From NCBI GenBank assembly GCA_001972305.1, contig BDDD01001456.1, positions 1 through 64,000 on the forward strand: a DNA stretch of 64,000 bases, given 5' to 3'. The position numbers were made by a program, and so were the translations under genes. Position 1 is the first letter of the stretch, and each line of letters opens with the position of its first letter. The notes under the pieces are model-generated. The model was given only the letters and a program-made list of their open reading frames with translations. It was not told the origin of the DNA and ran no database searches. The stretch is from Cephalotus follicularis. Its lineage: Eukaryota > Streptophyta > Magnoliopsida > Oxalidales > Cephalotaceae. Shown piece after piece: positions 31,441 to 44,178 of this stretch.

Positions 31441-31981
31441 CTACCTCATCACATCTACCTACATATAGCTTGAGCATTCACAATTTCAATATACAACATT
31501 CATAAACAATACACATAAATGTAGGTGCTGATAGTAGGAAGTAGATCCTATCTTAATTTTGATGAGTCTCAATCCGTCCTTTTCCTTGCCTTCAATCTGC
31601 GTCCTTGTTTCACTGATTCTCCCCTTTCGCCTTCCAAGGTACTCATTTTCATGGCTCCTTTAAGGTTGAGAGTGGAAGATTTAAAGTCAAGATAATGGAG
31701 ACAAGAATGTTTTGGACAATGACATATCTTTGTCTCCTTCCCAAAAGATGCAATTGTTGTCCCCACTCCCAATTCCTTCTCTTTTATAGCCTAAAGTGGA
31801 AGGCTCTAGAACTTGCTGGACATCACCACCATTTCTCACAATGTGGGCTAAGAGCTCACAGTCGGTCCAACACTCCATTCAATTTTTGGCCCACAAGAAA
31901 TATTAACATATTTTAAGCCAAAATACCATTTCTTTCTCATATATACATATGCCTTCATTTAAAAAAATTCTGGGTGTTACA
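31441..31981 (-). mobile_element. LTR on the minus strand, left end uncertain
   Basis: On the minus strand the segment opens TGTAACACCCAGAA at 31981, the usual Gypsy-type LTR start. About 185 bases downstream it has a TATA box, GGCTATAAAAGAG (31789-31800). It abuts a Copia F-family integrase fragment at 31982. The downstream end of the LTR was not located, so 31441 is a working limit. Confidence 0.55.
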
Positions 31982-33060
31982 GTAAGTGTTTCGGGTGAAA
32001 CACAAATATGAATCCTTTGAAAGTGTTAAGGGATTTAGATATGAAGTAGAGATGCGAAATGGAGGTAATGGACAGTAGTGAACATGTCCAATCCATTATG
32101 TCTTTTATCATCTTCCTATCTCCTTCTGGGATTATACGTTGCACTGGCAGTGTACATCCTAATCCGGATTCCTATGAAATCCGTCCCCTCCATGTCTTTC
32201 AAGATATTGAAATGGAGGAAACTCAGCCTAAACCAAAAGGGTTAATGGTTGTGCAGCTTATGTTTAGAGGCATGATGTGACCATTGCCGGTTTGTGGGAT
32301 ATCCTAAGAAGTGCTTGGGATTTCATTTCAACCATCCTAGCGAACAAATGGTATTTGTTTCGCATACTGCAAAATTCCTAGGAAGGGAATACCTGTTTAC
32401 AAGAAATAGTGGGAGTAAGGTATAACTAAGAGAGTTATTACCTGGTGAATACGCACAGGACGATAAGGAATTAGAGGTTGAACCCTCTAAAGACAAAATT
32501 GGGAAGGGATCCCAACCTGAGAAAGGATCTCAGTAAGGCACTCCTCATGAGAGGAGATCAGGCAAGGTTTCAACAGCGCCTGAGAAATATGGTTTTCTCA
32601 TGAAAGGCATTGACTAACCTAAAGTCATCGATGATGACAAGCCTTTCAGCTACAAGGAAATAGTGAAGAGCACAGATTCCAGGGCATTGTTGGGAGTCAT
32701 GGAATCCAAAATGGACTCCATATACGCCAACCAAGTATGGAACTTGGTTAATGCTCCCACGGGCGGGTTGCCCATTGGTTGCATATAAATCTTCAGGAGG
32801 AAGATAGGCGTAAATGGAAAAGGTTGATAAATTGTAATGATTAAGCCCATTTGGATACTGCTTACTATTGCCACTCATTATGAAAATAACTAGTGGCAAA
32901 TGGATATCAAGATGACCTTCATTGAAGAACAATCTTGAAGAGGACATTCAAATGTTCCAAACCCGAGGTGGTTTACATCCAAGGAGTATTAACACAGAGT
33001 GTGCAAACTCCTAGGGTCTATCCTTATGACCTTAAGGAAGCATCCCGTAGCTGAAATATC
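31982..33060 (+). pseudogene. Second Copia F-family fragment, integrase to RT
   Basis: By eye it follows 20600-21890 of element F base for base: VKHKYESFE (31997), the PSSIRPLHVFQ-like segment (32180), EETQPKP (32215), the linker with GEYAQDDKELEVEPSKDK (32440-32500), SYKEIVKSTDSRA (32648), MESKMDSIYANQVWNLV (32699) and GCI-IFRRK (32779). It contains many stops and deletions, including loss of the central integrase part and a gap around 32830. It is cut at 33060 by an LTR. It is clearly older or more decayed than element F. Confidence 0.8.
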
Positions 33061-34841
33061 TGTAATACACTGTTTGTCCACGTTTAAATTTTCGGGCTTT
33101 TAATTTGTCTGTTTAGTAGTTTTCCTATTTTGTTTTGGTTTATGTGTTTTTGGGCTGACTGATACCAGCCTTGGCCTTTTTGAGTATCTGTAAGAATGTG
33201 TTTATGAATAAGAAAAGGTTATTTTATTATATCTTATTTTTATTACATATCAGTTTTTTTTATTATAATTTTATTGTATTTAAAAAAAATCTCATAATTT
33301 AATTCTCTTATCTCTCTCATATCACCCAATCCTGTTTTTATCTCTTCTTCCTCTCCATATCCCGTAAGTCTCTCCCTTTAATAACTCCCTCACCCGATTC
33401 TCTCCCTCTTTCCCTCAAATTCTCCCAAATCTTCTCTTCTTTTCCTTATCCCAGCCGAAATAATCTCTCTTTTCTGTTTAAGTAAGCCACCAACACTGTT
33501 ATGTCTCTTTCTTCGTCTCTTTTGCTCTTGGAAAACGCCGTGTCTTGCAAGCTGTTGGATTCTTTGAGTTTGGTTTGCAGTGTTGTCTCTACAATCAGGT
33601 TTGTTCTTCGTAGTTTGGTTTAAGGATTGTTTTGCTTGATATGCATAACAATGGCAGGCTTTGAATCCGTGCGTTTTTCCCTTCTCTTTTTCTTTTCCTA
33701 TTGAGCAGCCATGTAAGCTTTGGAAATTGTTATGTTCCTTCTACAGTTTTGTTTCCCCATTGCAAGTTCGTTATCTTGTTTAGCTATGATGGTTCGTCAT
33801 GTTTTGGTTATGAATCCATTGCATGTTTATACAGGCTGTTAGAATGTCATTTTTTATTCCTGCCACTCTATGCTTTGTCTTTGTTTCTGAATCTGCTAAA
33901 CAGCCTTTAGGCATCTTGTATAAGATTGTAATCTGGTTTTAACATTAGTGTTGGTATTTTGACAGTAATCTAGCTATATATATATAGGTATGCAATTGAT
34001 TAGAATGGATCTCTCTCTTTGAGTTTAGCCACTGTTTACGTATGCAATTGATTAAAATGGATCTCTCTCTTTGAGTTTAGCCACTGTTTACATACTCATT
34101 TTAATTACGTGTTCTCTTTCTATTTTTAGGCCTCATGGAGTCTTATTTAAATTGTTGAGATACTCAAGGAATGTTATATCCAGGTTTTGATAAAAAAAAA
34201 TTGCATAAGATTGTTAGACTTGTGAGTTCTGTCGTCCAGAATAGTCGGCTGTTTTCCTAAACAGTTGGTTGTTAGGCATTGTGTAGTAAGTTGTCTTCCT
34301 GAACTCCTATGCCTTGCACAGTCTACTGGACCTTTGTCCCAATCGGCTGGCTGCAGTTCTGTTTGTGTAGTCAACTGGCCATGTTGGGTAGTCGACCACC
34401 AGGCTTTGAACAGTCGACTGGAGTCCTGTCATAGTCGGCTTGTGAGTCCAGGAAATTTCTGTTTTCAAATTTCTTTATCTGTTTGTTCTTCTGTTGGATC
34501 GGGGTCTATTTTAAACACCGTTTTACTTCTGTTTTGATGTTCGTAATTGTTTCAAGTCCTTATATGCACAATTTTATATTTTATAGATTTTTGTGCTACC
34601 GAAGGTGCAGTTTAGAAATTGTTGATCTTTTCATAAGGTTATTTTGTGATTGCGTAAGGTACGGATACTATCGTTCTTTGGCTATCTTAATATGATTTTA
34701 TTGAAATAATTCAGCTTCACTTTTATGGTTAATGTACGAATATTTCTTGTTATCTTCTCATGGTGTTGAAAAGGAATTATTCATTTTCGGATATTTGGTT
34801 CCATTTGAATAAAATCTGTTTTATTACTTTGTGATTAAGTT
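33061..34841 (+). mobile_element. LTR of the TACGGAT family (D), 5' part
   Basis: It opens TGTAATACACTGTTTGTCC inside the Copia F-family RT. It has a C/T-rich leader (33300-33460), a splice-like CTTTCTTCG...GCAG pattern, AGTCGACTG-type motifs (34240-34445) and TACGGAT units (34655-34760). The last bases, GTTTTATTACTTTGTGATTAAGTT, resemble 10235-10265 of the D sequence on the left. It is interrupted at 34841/34842 by the minus-strand SIRE element. The rest would lie beyond the right edge of the window. Confidence 0.65.
34236..34445 (-). repeat. AGCCGACTG-type motifs in LTR D
   Basis: AGTCGGCTG, CAGTTGGTTG, AGTCTACTGG, ATCGGCTGG, AGTCAACTGG, AGTCGACCAC, CAGTCGACTGG and AGTCGGCTTG occur about every 20-30 bp. 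These are the inverse-strand forms of the CAGCCGACTG motif of LTR A, here in a different LTR family. Confidence 0.75.
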
Positions 34842-36122
34842 TGAAATAATAAAAACAGCTCTTGCAATATACAAGAGGGGGGATGAATTGAATATTAAAG
34901 CAAATAGGGGGGGGGGGTTTGAATTGAATATTAAAGCCAATATTAAAAAATAAAAACTTTAAATTAAAGAGAATAGGGAAAGAAAGATTCTCTGTGTTTA
35001 GAGTGGTTCGGCTAACTCTTGCCTGCGTCCGCATTTTCCAAGGGAGCTCCATGAGTTTCCACTAGCTCGAATTGATTAAGGAAGCAATTCGTTACACCTC
35101 ACAATTTTGTGATTAACCTCAATCACTAGACCTTGACCTCAAGACCTTAGAGGATTCTCCTCTTTTACAAGTGTTTGGCTTACAATGAAGAACACAATAA
35201 AGAATTTAGAAGGTAAAGCTTTGAAGCTTTTTGAGACACTAAGAGCACTTTAAATTTTGTAGAATGTAACTTGCTTTATTGCTTGAATTCTTTGTTTCTT
35301 GAAGTGTTTTGAAGGCTTTGATCTTCCTTTTTATAGCAAAAAATTCCTTGTATCCGTTGCTTAAATCATGGAGGTTAAGATTTGAAAATCTGATGATTTG
35401 CGGTAAACTCTGTTAAGTAGCCGTTGAAGTAAAGCCGTCGATGTCTTTGATAGGCGTCGATGTCTTCATCAGTTAACTAGCCGTTGCTAGCATCCAGGGC
35501 GTAATCTTTGTTGATAGACGTCGATGTCTATAATGGGCGTCGATGTCTTTTCTGGAGTTGTCGCCAGACTTTGAAGATATGAGCAACACATCAATGTCTT
35601 TGTAAGGAGCGATGTCTTTTCTGGAAAAATAGATGTTATGAAAAACACATCGATGTCTTTATTACGGGATCGATGTCTTTTATTTGGACGTTGATATCTT
35701 CATAGAATCGGACCGATGTCTTTCTTCAGAATCAGCTTGTAACTTTAGAGCTTTAAACACATCGATGTGCTTATAAACACATTGATGTCCTTGAGTAGAA
35801 ACCTTGATGTCTTCTCAGAAAAAGATCGATGCCTTTGAAGGAAATCTGCCTGTAACTTTCGGTCTATGTCTTTTATGAAAAACAGCCTATAACTTTTGGA
35901 GCTAAAGACATCGATATAGTTTGATAATGAAATCAATGTCTTTCATGAAAAACCACCTGTAACTCTTGGTTCTTAAAGACGTCGATGTCTTCGTTAAATT
36001 GCGTCGTATAAAAACTGTCTTTTTGCCTTTTGTGAGATTTCAAGTATCATGCACATAAAATAAACTTTGTTAAAAACAAATATGTTATCATCAAAACTAG
36101 GATTGAGACTAAAACGTCAACA
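34842..36122 (-). mobile_element. 3' LTR of the SIRE/Maximus element
   Basis: On the minus strand the LTR opens TGTTGACGTTTTAG at 36122, right after the polypurine tract, and ends ATTTCA at 34842, 1281 bp. A TATA-like GCTATAAAAAGG lies at 35327-35338 (minus). GTGGTTCGGCT/GGAAAAT...AAACTCATGGAGC at 35000-35060 is the counterpart of 1-85. Near the LTR end are a G-run of 12 (34907-34919) and a 30-bp imperfect duplication of GAATTGAATATTAAAGC (34885-34940). GATGTC motifs fill 35435-35990. Confidence 0.9.
35435..35990 (-). repeat. ACATCGACGTC-type motif cluster in the SIRE LTR
   Basis: GTCGATGTCTT and ACATCGATGTCTTT recur about 20 times at 15-40 bp spacing, for example 35438, 35455, 35519, 35539, 35588, 35647, 35668, 35712, 35759 and 35978. 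This is the same core as in Gypsy LTRs B and C, although this LTR belongs to the other retrotransposon superfamily. Confidence 0.85.
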
Positions 36123-36137
36123 ATCTCCCCCTTTTTG
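36123..36137 (-). promoter_or_regulatory. Polypurine tract of the SIRE element
   Basis: On the minus strand AAAAAGGGGGAGAT lies directly before the LTR start TGTTGACG. This is the usual SIRE/Maximus polypurine tract. Confidence 0.88.
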
Positions 36138-36559
36138 TGATGACAAAGATTTGCGTATAATAAGCATAAAATGAAAGATACGGTTTGAAAATACTTACTT
36201 AACCTTACAAAACTTCATTTTTATATCTCCCCAGTTTTTGGATAGCATCAAAAAGACATATGCAAAAAAATAAATAGGCTCCCCTTAAGAAGACATGGTT
36301 TGAACATTTTATATTTCTCCCCCTATCTTGGAGAACATAACAAAAACATAACATATTACCTCAAGTTTAACCAAATAACAGAATATCATCACATAGTCAC
36401 ATCATAGTAACAAGAATATCAAACTCATAATATCATAGTTAACAAACACCATAACAAAAACACTTGTTCAAAGTGCAAAACATAAACTATTCAAGAAACA
36501 TAAATTGTTTCAAATTACACAAACTGTTAAACAAAGAAAGAGAATTATGTCCATCTTCA
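36138..36559. other. SIRE 3' untranslated spacer
   Basis: A/T-rich sequence between the third ORF stop and the polypurine tract; no gene. It has small pyrimidine-rich patches (TCTCCCCAG 36223, TCTCCCCCTATC 36327) which on the minus strand are extra purine tracts. Confidence 0.5.
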
Positions 36560-36868
36560 TTCAAAATTCAGAATTATGCGGAGAATCAGAATCATGAGCA
36601 GGTTCATAGCCAAAGGTTTCTTCGCATTTATCAATCGTTTTGGTCTCGACAAGTTTTCTTTCTAGACGTTTGAGACGTCTCTTGGTGACCTCTAAGTCAT
36701 AATATATCATGTCTTCAATCTTCTAAAAATCTGTGCGAATCAACTTATGATCTTTCTCCAAGTGATCAAGTCGAGAGTTGAGATATTTAAACTTTCCATC
36801 GATTGATGCTTCCATTGAATCGAATAGAACATTCAGAGCATCAAAATGTGAACTCATAAAATCAACAA
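36560..36868 (-). pseudogene. SIRE third ORF, C-terminal part
   Basis: On the minus strand one frame runs from about 36868 to a TGA at about 36560, with one internal TAG near 36720. It is rich in charged residues with a heptad-like pattern (EASIDGKFKYLNSRLDHLEK, then KRRLKRLERKLVE), so a coiled coil is likely. The ORF lies between pol and the 3' LTR, where SIRE/Maximus elements carry an ORF of unproven function often called env-like. Its front is separated by the solo LTR at 36869-39369. Confidence 0.72.
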
Positions 36869-39369
36869 TGTCAGGACCCGTTCCCGCTCTAACTATGGGA
36901 CACGTGTCCTACCGGAGATGGCGCTCCTTGCCAACAACCCTCCTAAAACTAAAACTGCCAGAGGAGAAAGCCAGGGCTGGGCGCACAGCTAACAGGGCAA
37001 CCGGAGCAGAGGATCCAACTCCTCTCATGCATGTGTCCCCAGTACTACTTAACCAAAGTTCCAAAAAACGCCACATCACTTATGCCCGAGGAGAACACCC
37101 ACGTGCTCCTCACAAGATCACTTAACTACACACTCGAGGACACGCACAATGTCCCCCGACTCTTACCTTTCTCCCCTGCACAACCAAAAACACTACTATA
37201 CTAACCTCAAAACACACAGCATAACTTAAAACACTAATCCTTAAAACTTATAACCCGTCCCTAACCTTCTTCTAACATCGACACGAGGACACCTTCTAAG
37301 CGTCATACTCCAAAGGCCCAACCATACCCGGGGACACCCTGCCTCCACGAGTAAAGCACTATAAACTTAAAACATCCACTTTAGCCTTAAACTACTCTCC
37401 ACCGCTAAGCTCATCTCTGCCATACTAACAGAGGACTCTCTCTAGCTCCCCGGACAGACCTGAGAACAAAAAACTCAAAACAGGAAATATTCATGAAATC
37501 ACAAGATAAACAAATCTACTAACTCAAAACATCCAAAAAGTTTCTTGAAAGCATAATATCATTACAAATTTGTTCCATGGCATAACATACACTGCCTTCA
37601 CTGGAAAGCAAAAGAGTATCATATCTTATACAAAGAAAAGCTCTCGGCTACTCTACTAAAAAAGGGAGGTAGAGAAACCCAAAAGAATGCCCAATGCTAT
37701 GCAATACTAAAAGCCCAAGCTGACGTTCCATGATGCTGAGCTAAAAAAGACCTTGCTTAGCTATCTACTGCTGAGCTGGAGGATCTCCTCCGGCTGGCTG
37801 GTTTGCAAAATAATATGTGAGGGGATTACTCCAACTGACTAAGTGACTGAGAACAAAACATCCTCTATTGCATTAGTAATAAGGAATGTGATGAAGAAAC
37901 TTACCGTGAGCATGAATGACTAACCCAACTAGGGAAAAGACTGTAAAAAAAACATATGTCATGGCATACAATAAAGTAACACTCAAAGTACTTGATAAAC
38001 TTACTTCTTTCTCTGCTTAACTAATTCTATAATGTTCATAAAAGCTGAAATAACTTAAAAATACAACTGATTAAAAGAAAGAGATCTGAAAAAGTGCAGG
38101 GGTCCTTCTCGGCTAAAAACCTGAGGAGAACAACTAAGCTGGGAACTGGCTTTTCTCTACTATGCTTGCTTTGCTGATTACATAATATAGTTGCCAACTT
38201 ATAGTGGCCTGAGCTGAGCTGGTTACATAATATAGTTGCCAACTTATAGTGGCCTGAGCTGAGCTGATCTAGGCCGAAGCCTGCTTGGCAGTATCTGCCG
38301 AGAACCCATGGTTCCCCTCTGAGCTGTTATTCTTGTTGCTGCTTTTCTGGGCTAGGGACTAAAAGTCCGAGGACAAGGTCCTCATCTAGAAAACCTACTG
38401 AAAGGCTCTATATACTACTATATCTGATAACTTAGCTCTGCTGTACTCAACCGCTATACATTGTCCTAGCAACAATGCAAGGAGATCCAGGTATAGAACC
38501 CGGGGACAGACTCACTCAGCTTCCCATGCTGTGATGAGAGGTCGAGGAGGGAGGAGCTTTGTACATATGTGCTCGGCTGCACTCAAACCCTGTACACTGT
38601 CTTAGCCACAGTGTAAGGAGATCCAGGTATGGAACCCGAGGCCAGACTCGCTCAACAACCCATCATAGACAATAGGTACGCTGAGGAGGGTGGTGAACAC
38701 GTACATGTTATCTCATCCGAGGATGAACGACATAAAGGATACTTAACATATTTCCTCTGGGAAAACACTTCACTCTGAAGGAATGGCTAACATAAAACTT
38801 AGGGAAAACAAATTCCCATCTAAACTCACTTACTCAAAACTGATGCTGAGGGGAAGGAATTTCTGAAGAAAATAAGATGAACACTAAAATACTTTAAAAG
38901 AAAGGATGTCCCACTCACAGTTCTTGCTACTTCCTTGGACGCTAACGTCTCTTCTTTTCTGCTACACTCTTCTTCTGCTTCTTTCCTTTTCCTTGTCTGC
39001 TTCTTCCACTGCTGCGCTCAGAAAGCTTCAACTGCTACTGGACCAGGTGTAAGAACGAGAAGAAGAAGAAAACTAGGACTCTTTCTCTCTAAAACTCTCT
39101 AACCTGCTGAAGCTAGAAGAAAGGATGGCCACAACTCAAAATATCTCCACACTAATCCCAACTTAAGCTGTCATTTGTCTTGGAAGTTGTAATCTTCCTC
39201 AACAAGCTTTACACTTACATCCTCCAACTTCCACAAATTAAACTTAAATATTGACTTAACACTTCCTCCTCTTGTCCATTATTACACATAAGCCCAAATA
39301 TAAAAGAAAATCATATCAACAACTTAAAAAAAATAACTCTTAAATCTCCAAAAGATACGGGGCGTTACA
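36869..39369 (-). mobile_element. Solo LTR of the gag-only (TR-GAG-like) family
   Basis: On the minus strand it runs from TGTAACGCCCCGT to GGGTCCTGACA, 2501 bp, with exact target duplication AACAA (36864-36868 and 39370-39374). It matches the three LTRs at 40251-50958 throughout. It has its own 46-bp direct duplication (ATAATATAGTTGCCAACTTA, 38178 and 38228) and the two-copy block of about 120 bp seen in all family members (38455-38710). It splits the third ORF of the SIRE element. Confidence 0.93.
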
Positions 39370-40250
39370 AACAAGATGATCATACTCTGAGGTAGAGGTG
39401 GAACCACGAGTATGAGAACGAGGGCGAGAGGGTGCAACTACTTGACCAGTTTTTTTGAGCTTCCCATGGAGGTATTTCTTCTTGTTCCTCTCGATTGATT
39501 CTTTGACTTTGATCGCTTTTTGGAAAGTAAGTCCAATTCCCTTTGTACTTCTTCTAACCAATGCGATTAAGTGTAATTTTGTTGTATGTATCTTCCTTTT
39601 TCAATTTCATTCCAGTCTCCCCCTCAAGACGAACTTCATGGTAACAGAAGATTTTGGTTAAGATGCAACCAAAAGGAAGGACATATTTTTTTTGACTAAA
39701 AGCACAGACCATTGTGTGAAGCATAAGCAATGGATAACAAAACTCAATCTGGGAAATGATGCACCACATTAGGAATGCTTGCATCCTAGTGAGTTTTGTA
39801 TATCCACCACTGGTAGGAAGTAATTGATGAACAATAAGATGGTGTAAGAGACAATGATCGACAGATAGCTTATTTGTGCAAAGAGCCATATTGGGTTGAA
39901 TGTTTGGATCATTTGGGTAGAGAATGGATAAATGTCATTTGGGTGGAAACCCTCAACTTCCGGCCACTTCTTGTATTAAAAAAATATACAAGCCGGTGTG
40001 AGGAATATGAAGGATTGAAGCAAGAATCCTAGCATCTAGAAAGATTCTTTGACCTTTAACAGTGGAAGATAGGGAGAATTCTTCATTAGGACTAGAAACA
40101 ATTCATAAATTCAAATAAAACACTTTAACAAGCTTAACATGGAACAAATTTTGAATTTGCACAAGAGGAAGAAGATGTAAATTGTCAAGCCATGAAACGA
40201 AGGCGAACTCATTTGACCAAAAAGACAAATCTATGTTCCTACCTCTCATT
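39370..40250 (-). pseudogene. SIRE third ORF, central part
   Basis: The minus strand has an open stretch from 39889 to about 39375 with a small frame change near 39555. The segment with HQLLPTSGGYTKLTRMQAF and KYVLPFGCILTKIF resembles the conserved domain found in SIRE/Maximus third ORFs (named in databases as a putative plant transposon protein domain). Before it (40250-39890) the coding sequence is broken by stops. It ends with a Lys-rich part (KAIKVKESIERNKKK). Function is unknown in the family. Confidence 0.75.
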
Positions 40251-42679
40251 TGTTAGGACCACGTTCCCGCTAACTCTATGGGACACGTGTCCTGCCGGGG
40301 ATGGCGTTCCTCTTGCCAACAACCCTCTTAAACTAAAACGACTCAAGGAGAAAACCTGGGCTGGGCAGGGCGCACAGCCAATAGGGCAGCTAGGGCAGGG
40401 GATCAACTCTCTCTTGCTTGTGCCCAGCGCTCAACTTAAAACCAAGGCTCCAAACGCTCCGTATCACTTAAGCCCAAAAGAACACCCACGTGCTCCTCAC
40501 GAGGTCACTTAACATAAAGCGCTAAAGCATGCCTGGGGAGAGTACACACAATCACACCTATGCTCCTCTGGGGACATGCCTTGTCCCTCGGCACCTCTGC
40601 CCAACTCAATAACAAAACAACGCTAACATATACACTAAACACCAAACTTATGCCCGTCCCGGGCCTTCTTCTAACTAGACTCCCCTTGCATCTACCCGAG
40701 GACTCCTTCTCGGGGTCATACACCAAAGAACAACCTTACCCAAGGGTAGCCTACCTCCACGGGTAAAACTCCAAGAACTTAAGGCAACCACCTTAGCCTT
40801 AACCATACTCCCCCGCTAAGCTCGTCTCCACTATACAAGCCTGGGGACTCTCTAGATCCCCTGGCAGGCTTGGGATCACAAAACTCTAAACATGAAACAT
40901 TCATAAAAACATAAGATAAACACATCTGTCAACTCAAAACATTCATATCATATCTCAAAAGCATACATCTATTACATATACCATCCCTGGCATACAAGCA
41001 TGCCTCCTCTAGCAGGCAAAAGAACATCATATCTTTACATAAAGAAGACTCCCAGTTACTTTACTACAGAAGAAGGGTAATAGAACCCAAAGTATGCTCC
41101 ATGCTATGCAAGCCAAACGCCCAAGCTGGCGTTCCCTGGTGCGGAGCCCAAAAACTACCATGCTAGCTATCTAATGCTGAGCTGGAGGGTCTCCTCCGGC
41201 TGGCTGGTCTGCAAAACAGTCTGTGAGGGGATTTGTCCAACCGATTAAGTGAAATGAGAAGAAAATATCCTCTGGTACTTTCTTAAAATGAATGTGCTGA
41301 AAGAAAGCTTACCATGAACATGAATATCTATCCCAAGTGGGGAAAAAGACTGTAAACATGCATATGTCATGGCATACAATAAAGAAACGCTCAAAGTACT
41401 TGAAGGAAAAGCTTAATATTTCTCTGCTTAGCTGGTTCTAGAAAGTTCACGAAGCTGAAAAGAACTTAAGATACAACTCATTAAAAGAAAGATAACTGAT
41501 AAAGAAATGGGGTCCTTCCCGGCTAAACACCCGAGGAGAACAACTAAGCTAGGAACTGGCTTTTCTATGCTGATCTAGGCCAAAGCCTGCTTTTTACGTA
41601 GTATAGTTGCCAACTTACAGTGGCACTAAGCTGATTTTGGCCGAAGCCTGCTTGGCAGTAACTGTCGAGAACCCATGGTTCCCTTCTGTGCTTGCTATTT
41701 CTTTGCTTTGCTTGCTTAACTGGGTTGATGGCATTACTGCCGAGGACTAAGTCCTCCTCTAGAAGACTTTCTGAGAGGTTCTATATTTCTACTCTGCCAA
41801 CTTAGCGCTGCTGTACTCAAACCCTAAACACGATCATAGACAAAAGACTAAAGGAGATCCAGGTAGGACCCACGGACAGTCTCGCCTGGCTTCTTATCAT
41901 AGACAATAGTAGACCGAGGAGGTTGGAGCTATTTACATAGTGCTCGGCTGCACTCACCCTAAACACCTTCATAGACCATAGTGTAAAGGAGATCCATGTA
42001 TGGAACCTGGGGGCAGACTCGCTCGACTTCCCATCATAGACAATAGTAGGCCGTGGAGTTGGGTTGGGCACGTACGGGTTACCTTACTAGAAAGAGACTA
42101 GTTCACTTGAAAAACTTGAGCTCTAGTGCTCGAGATACTCTCTTTTCCCTCTATTCTATTAAGGGAAACATACAAAGACACTATGGAAAACAAATTCCCG
42201 TTAGAAAGCTCTCACGGTTCTGGAATTAAAACTGAAAGAGTTGTCAAGAACATCATCAAGAACATCATAAACAATAAGAAACATAGAAAGGATGTCCCAC
42301 CCACAGATCTTGGCTGCGTTCTTATTGGCTTCCTCTGACGAGAACTTCCTCTCTTTCTCCTCATGCGCTACTGCTCCTAGTTGCTTCTCCACTAAGCTTG
42401 GAAACTAAAGAACGGGAAGACCACATAACCAGATATATCTGCCAACTCCCAACGTAAGCTGTCATTTGCCTAGGGATATGGAAGCTTCCTCAACAAGCTT
42501 TGCACTTAAGTCAGTTAACTATCACTAATCATGCTTTATACTTGGGCTAATAACATAAACCACACTTAAACTTCCTGTCCAATTTAATTAATTCCAAAGC
42601 CCATAAAAAATAAAAAAAATATTATACTCCATAGAAAAGTTTTCTCTTTGGCTCCCTAAAGCAGTTACGGGGCGTTACA
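40251..42679 (-). mobile_element. Gag-only array LTR-a
   Basis: 2429 bp. On the minus strand it runs from TGTAACGCCCCGT to GTGGTCCTAACA. It lacks about 115 bp, present in LTR-b and LTR-c near 46460-46575, that carry the GAA-rich leader; the gap lies near 42403. The two-copy block lies at 41815-42070. On the minus strand it follows the polypurine tract of internal copy 1, so it acts as the 3' LTR. Confidence 0.9.
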
Positions 42680-42700
42680 TCCTCTCCACCTTAAGAAATT
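42680..42700 (-). promoter_or_regulatory. Polypurine tract of internal copy 1
   Basis: On the minus strand CTTAAGGTGGAGAGGA precedes the LTR start. The counterpart of copy 2 is CTTAAGGTGGGGAGGT at 46844-46859. Confidence 0.75.
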
Positions 42701-43009
42701 GTTTCCTCAAAATTCCTCAAGTACATCTTAGGAAAAACTATTCTATAATCTTCTGGCTTCTCTGTAACTATGCTCAACTAACAGATAGTATAACTTAACT
42801 TATCCCACTAAAGGAGAAACACAAAACGCAAGATTTCACATGGTGGCATGTCTCGTGCTGTCATATCTACCCTTCTGTGAAGAGAGTAAACTCTTGCTGT
42901 AGCCCCTGGTCTGCTACCACCAGCTGTGGTTGTACTGGTGTGAGGTGTTGTATAACTCGTTCTCTATACTCCTGATGGCTGAGATGACTGGGTTGTACTG
43001 TTGGCCGTG

Positions 43010-44178
43010 GTCTACTTCCTCACTGGTGCTGCCACAGGCTTCAACGCTTCACTAAGAGACTGCTGAGGGCAATCTCTCTTCATGTGCCCTTCTTCACCGC
43101 ACCTGTCACGTACAGAGCTTCCCTTCTTGCATTCCCCAAAATGCAGCTTGCCACAAACTTCACACTGCGGCACTCTGTTGCACTGGTAAGAACTCCCTTG
43201 AACACTTCTAGCAACTGGAGCCATCTGTGTTTGCTGGGAAGCTCCTCCTCTGATGTTTCCTGAGGACTCAGGTACCCACTGTTTCTGAGCCTTAGAGGGG
43301 TTCTCTGCCTGCTCGAACTGAGATGAGGATCCCTTCCATCATTGCTCTTGACGCATCCTCTAGTCTGCTAGGGTCGACTCTACTCTCTTTGAAGCTTCCA
43401 CCAAGTCGCCGAACACTGTCCACGGGTTGACTGATACCATGTGCCTGATCTTGGGTCTAAGGCCCTCAAGAAACTTCTCATATCGTTCCTCTTGATCTGC
43501 TACCAGGGCTGGAGCAAAATGGGACAAGTCCATAAAACGACACTCGTACTGAGATACAGTCCCATTACCTTGCCGCAGATACAAAAACTCTTTCCTCTTC
43601 TCTTTAACGAACGTAGGTGGGAAGAAATACTGTCTAAACTCCTTCTTGAACTTCTCCCGCGTGATCTCTGTAGAGCTCCCGTGCCGAGGCACAAGAGAAT
43701 CCCACCATCTTCGTGCACCTCTTGCAAAGAAGAAAGACGCATTCCTTGCCCTCGTGTCGTCTGCTATCTCCAGCAGAACGAAGATCTCTTCTAGGTGGTT
43801 CAACCACGCATCTGCATCGATGGGGTCTCCTATTCCTTCAAAGGATGTTGCTCCCAACTGTTGCATGCGTTCCACTGGAAGAGGTTGAGGTCTGTCCAAA
43901 CCCATAGTTTGAGACCACATCGTCATCGTCTGCATCATCTCTGTAGGTCCACTAGCGGGCATCGGAGGAGGCGTACGCGCAACTGACTGCGCTGCTGGGA
44001 CTTGCTCCTCTGGTACCTTCTATGCTCCCTGCTCTTCAACCTCCACATGCGCTTGTTCCTCCGGTGCTTCCATAAAAAACTCTTGGTCCACTGTCTGGCG
44101 AGGAATCGCTCTTCCTCTGCCTCTACCACAACCTCTGTCGTGATCTGCACGACCTCCGCTACATGTCTTGGGTGGCAT
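43010..44178 (-). pseudogene. Gag of internal copy 1
   Basis: It starts MPPKTCSGGRADHDRG (ATG at 44178) with a Gly/Arg-rich front and one TAG near 44025, where copy 2 has CAG. The capsid domain is open from 43962 to 43360: LGATSFEGIGDPIDADAWL, ARGARRWWDSLV, FKKEFRQYFFPPTF and LRQGNGTVSQYE are Retrotrans_gag motifs. After stops at 43360 and near 43340, the nucleocapsid is at 43224-43012: CEVCGKLHFGEC and a second knuckle DRCGEEGHMKRDC whose first Cys is Arg. After 43012 the frame reads to ARVYSLHRR, which marks the gag-protease border of related elements, and no protease follows. Confidence 0.88.

Noticed and set aside
36464-37125. Plus-strand ORFs of 69 and 115 codons
   Set aside because: The first is the shadow of the SIRE third ORF on the minus strand. 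The second crosses the border of the solo LTR at 36869.
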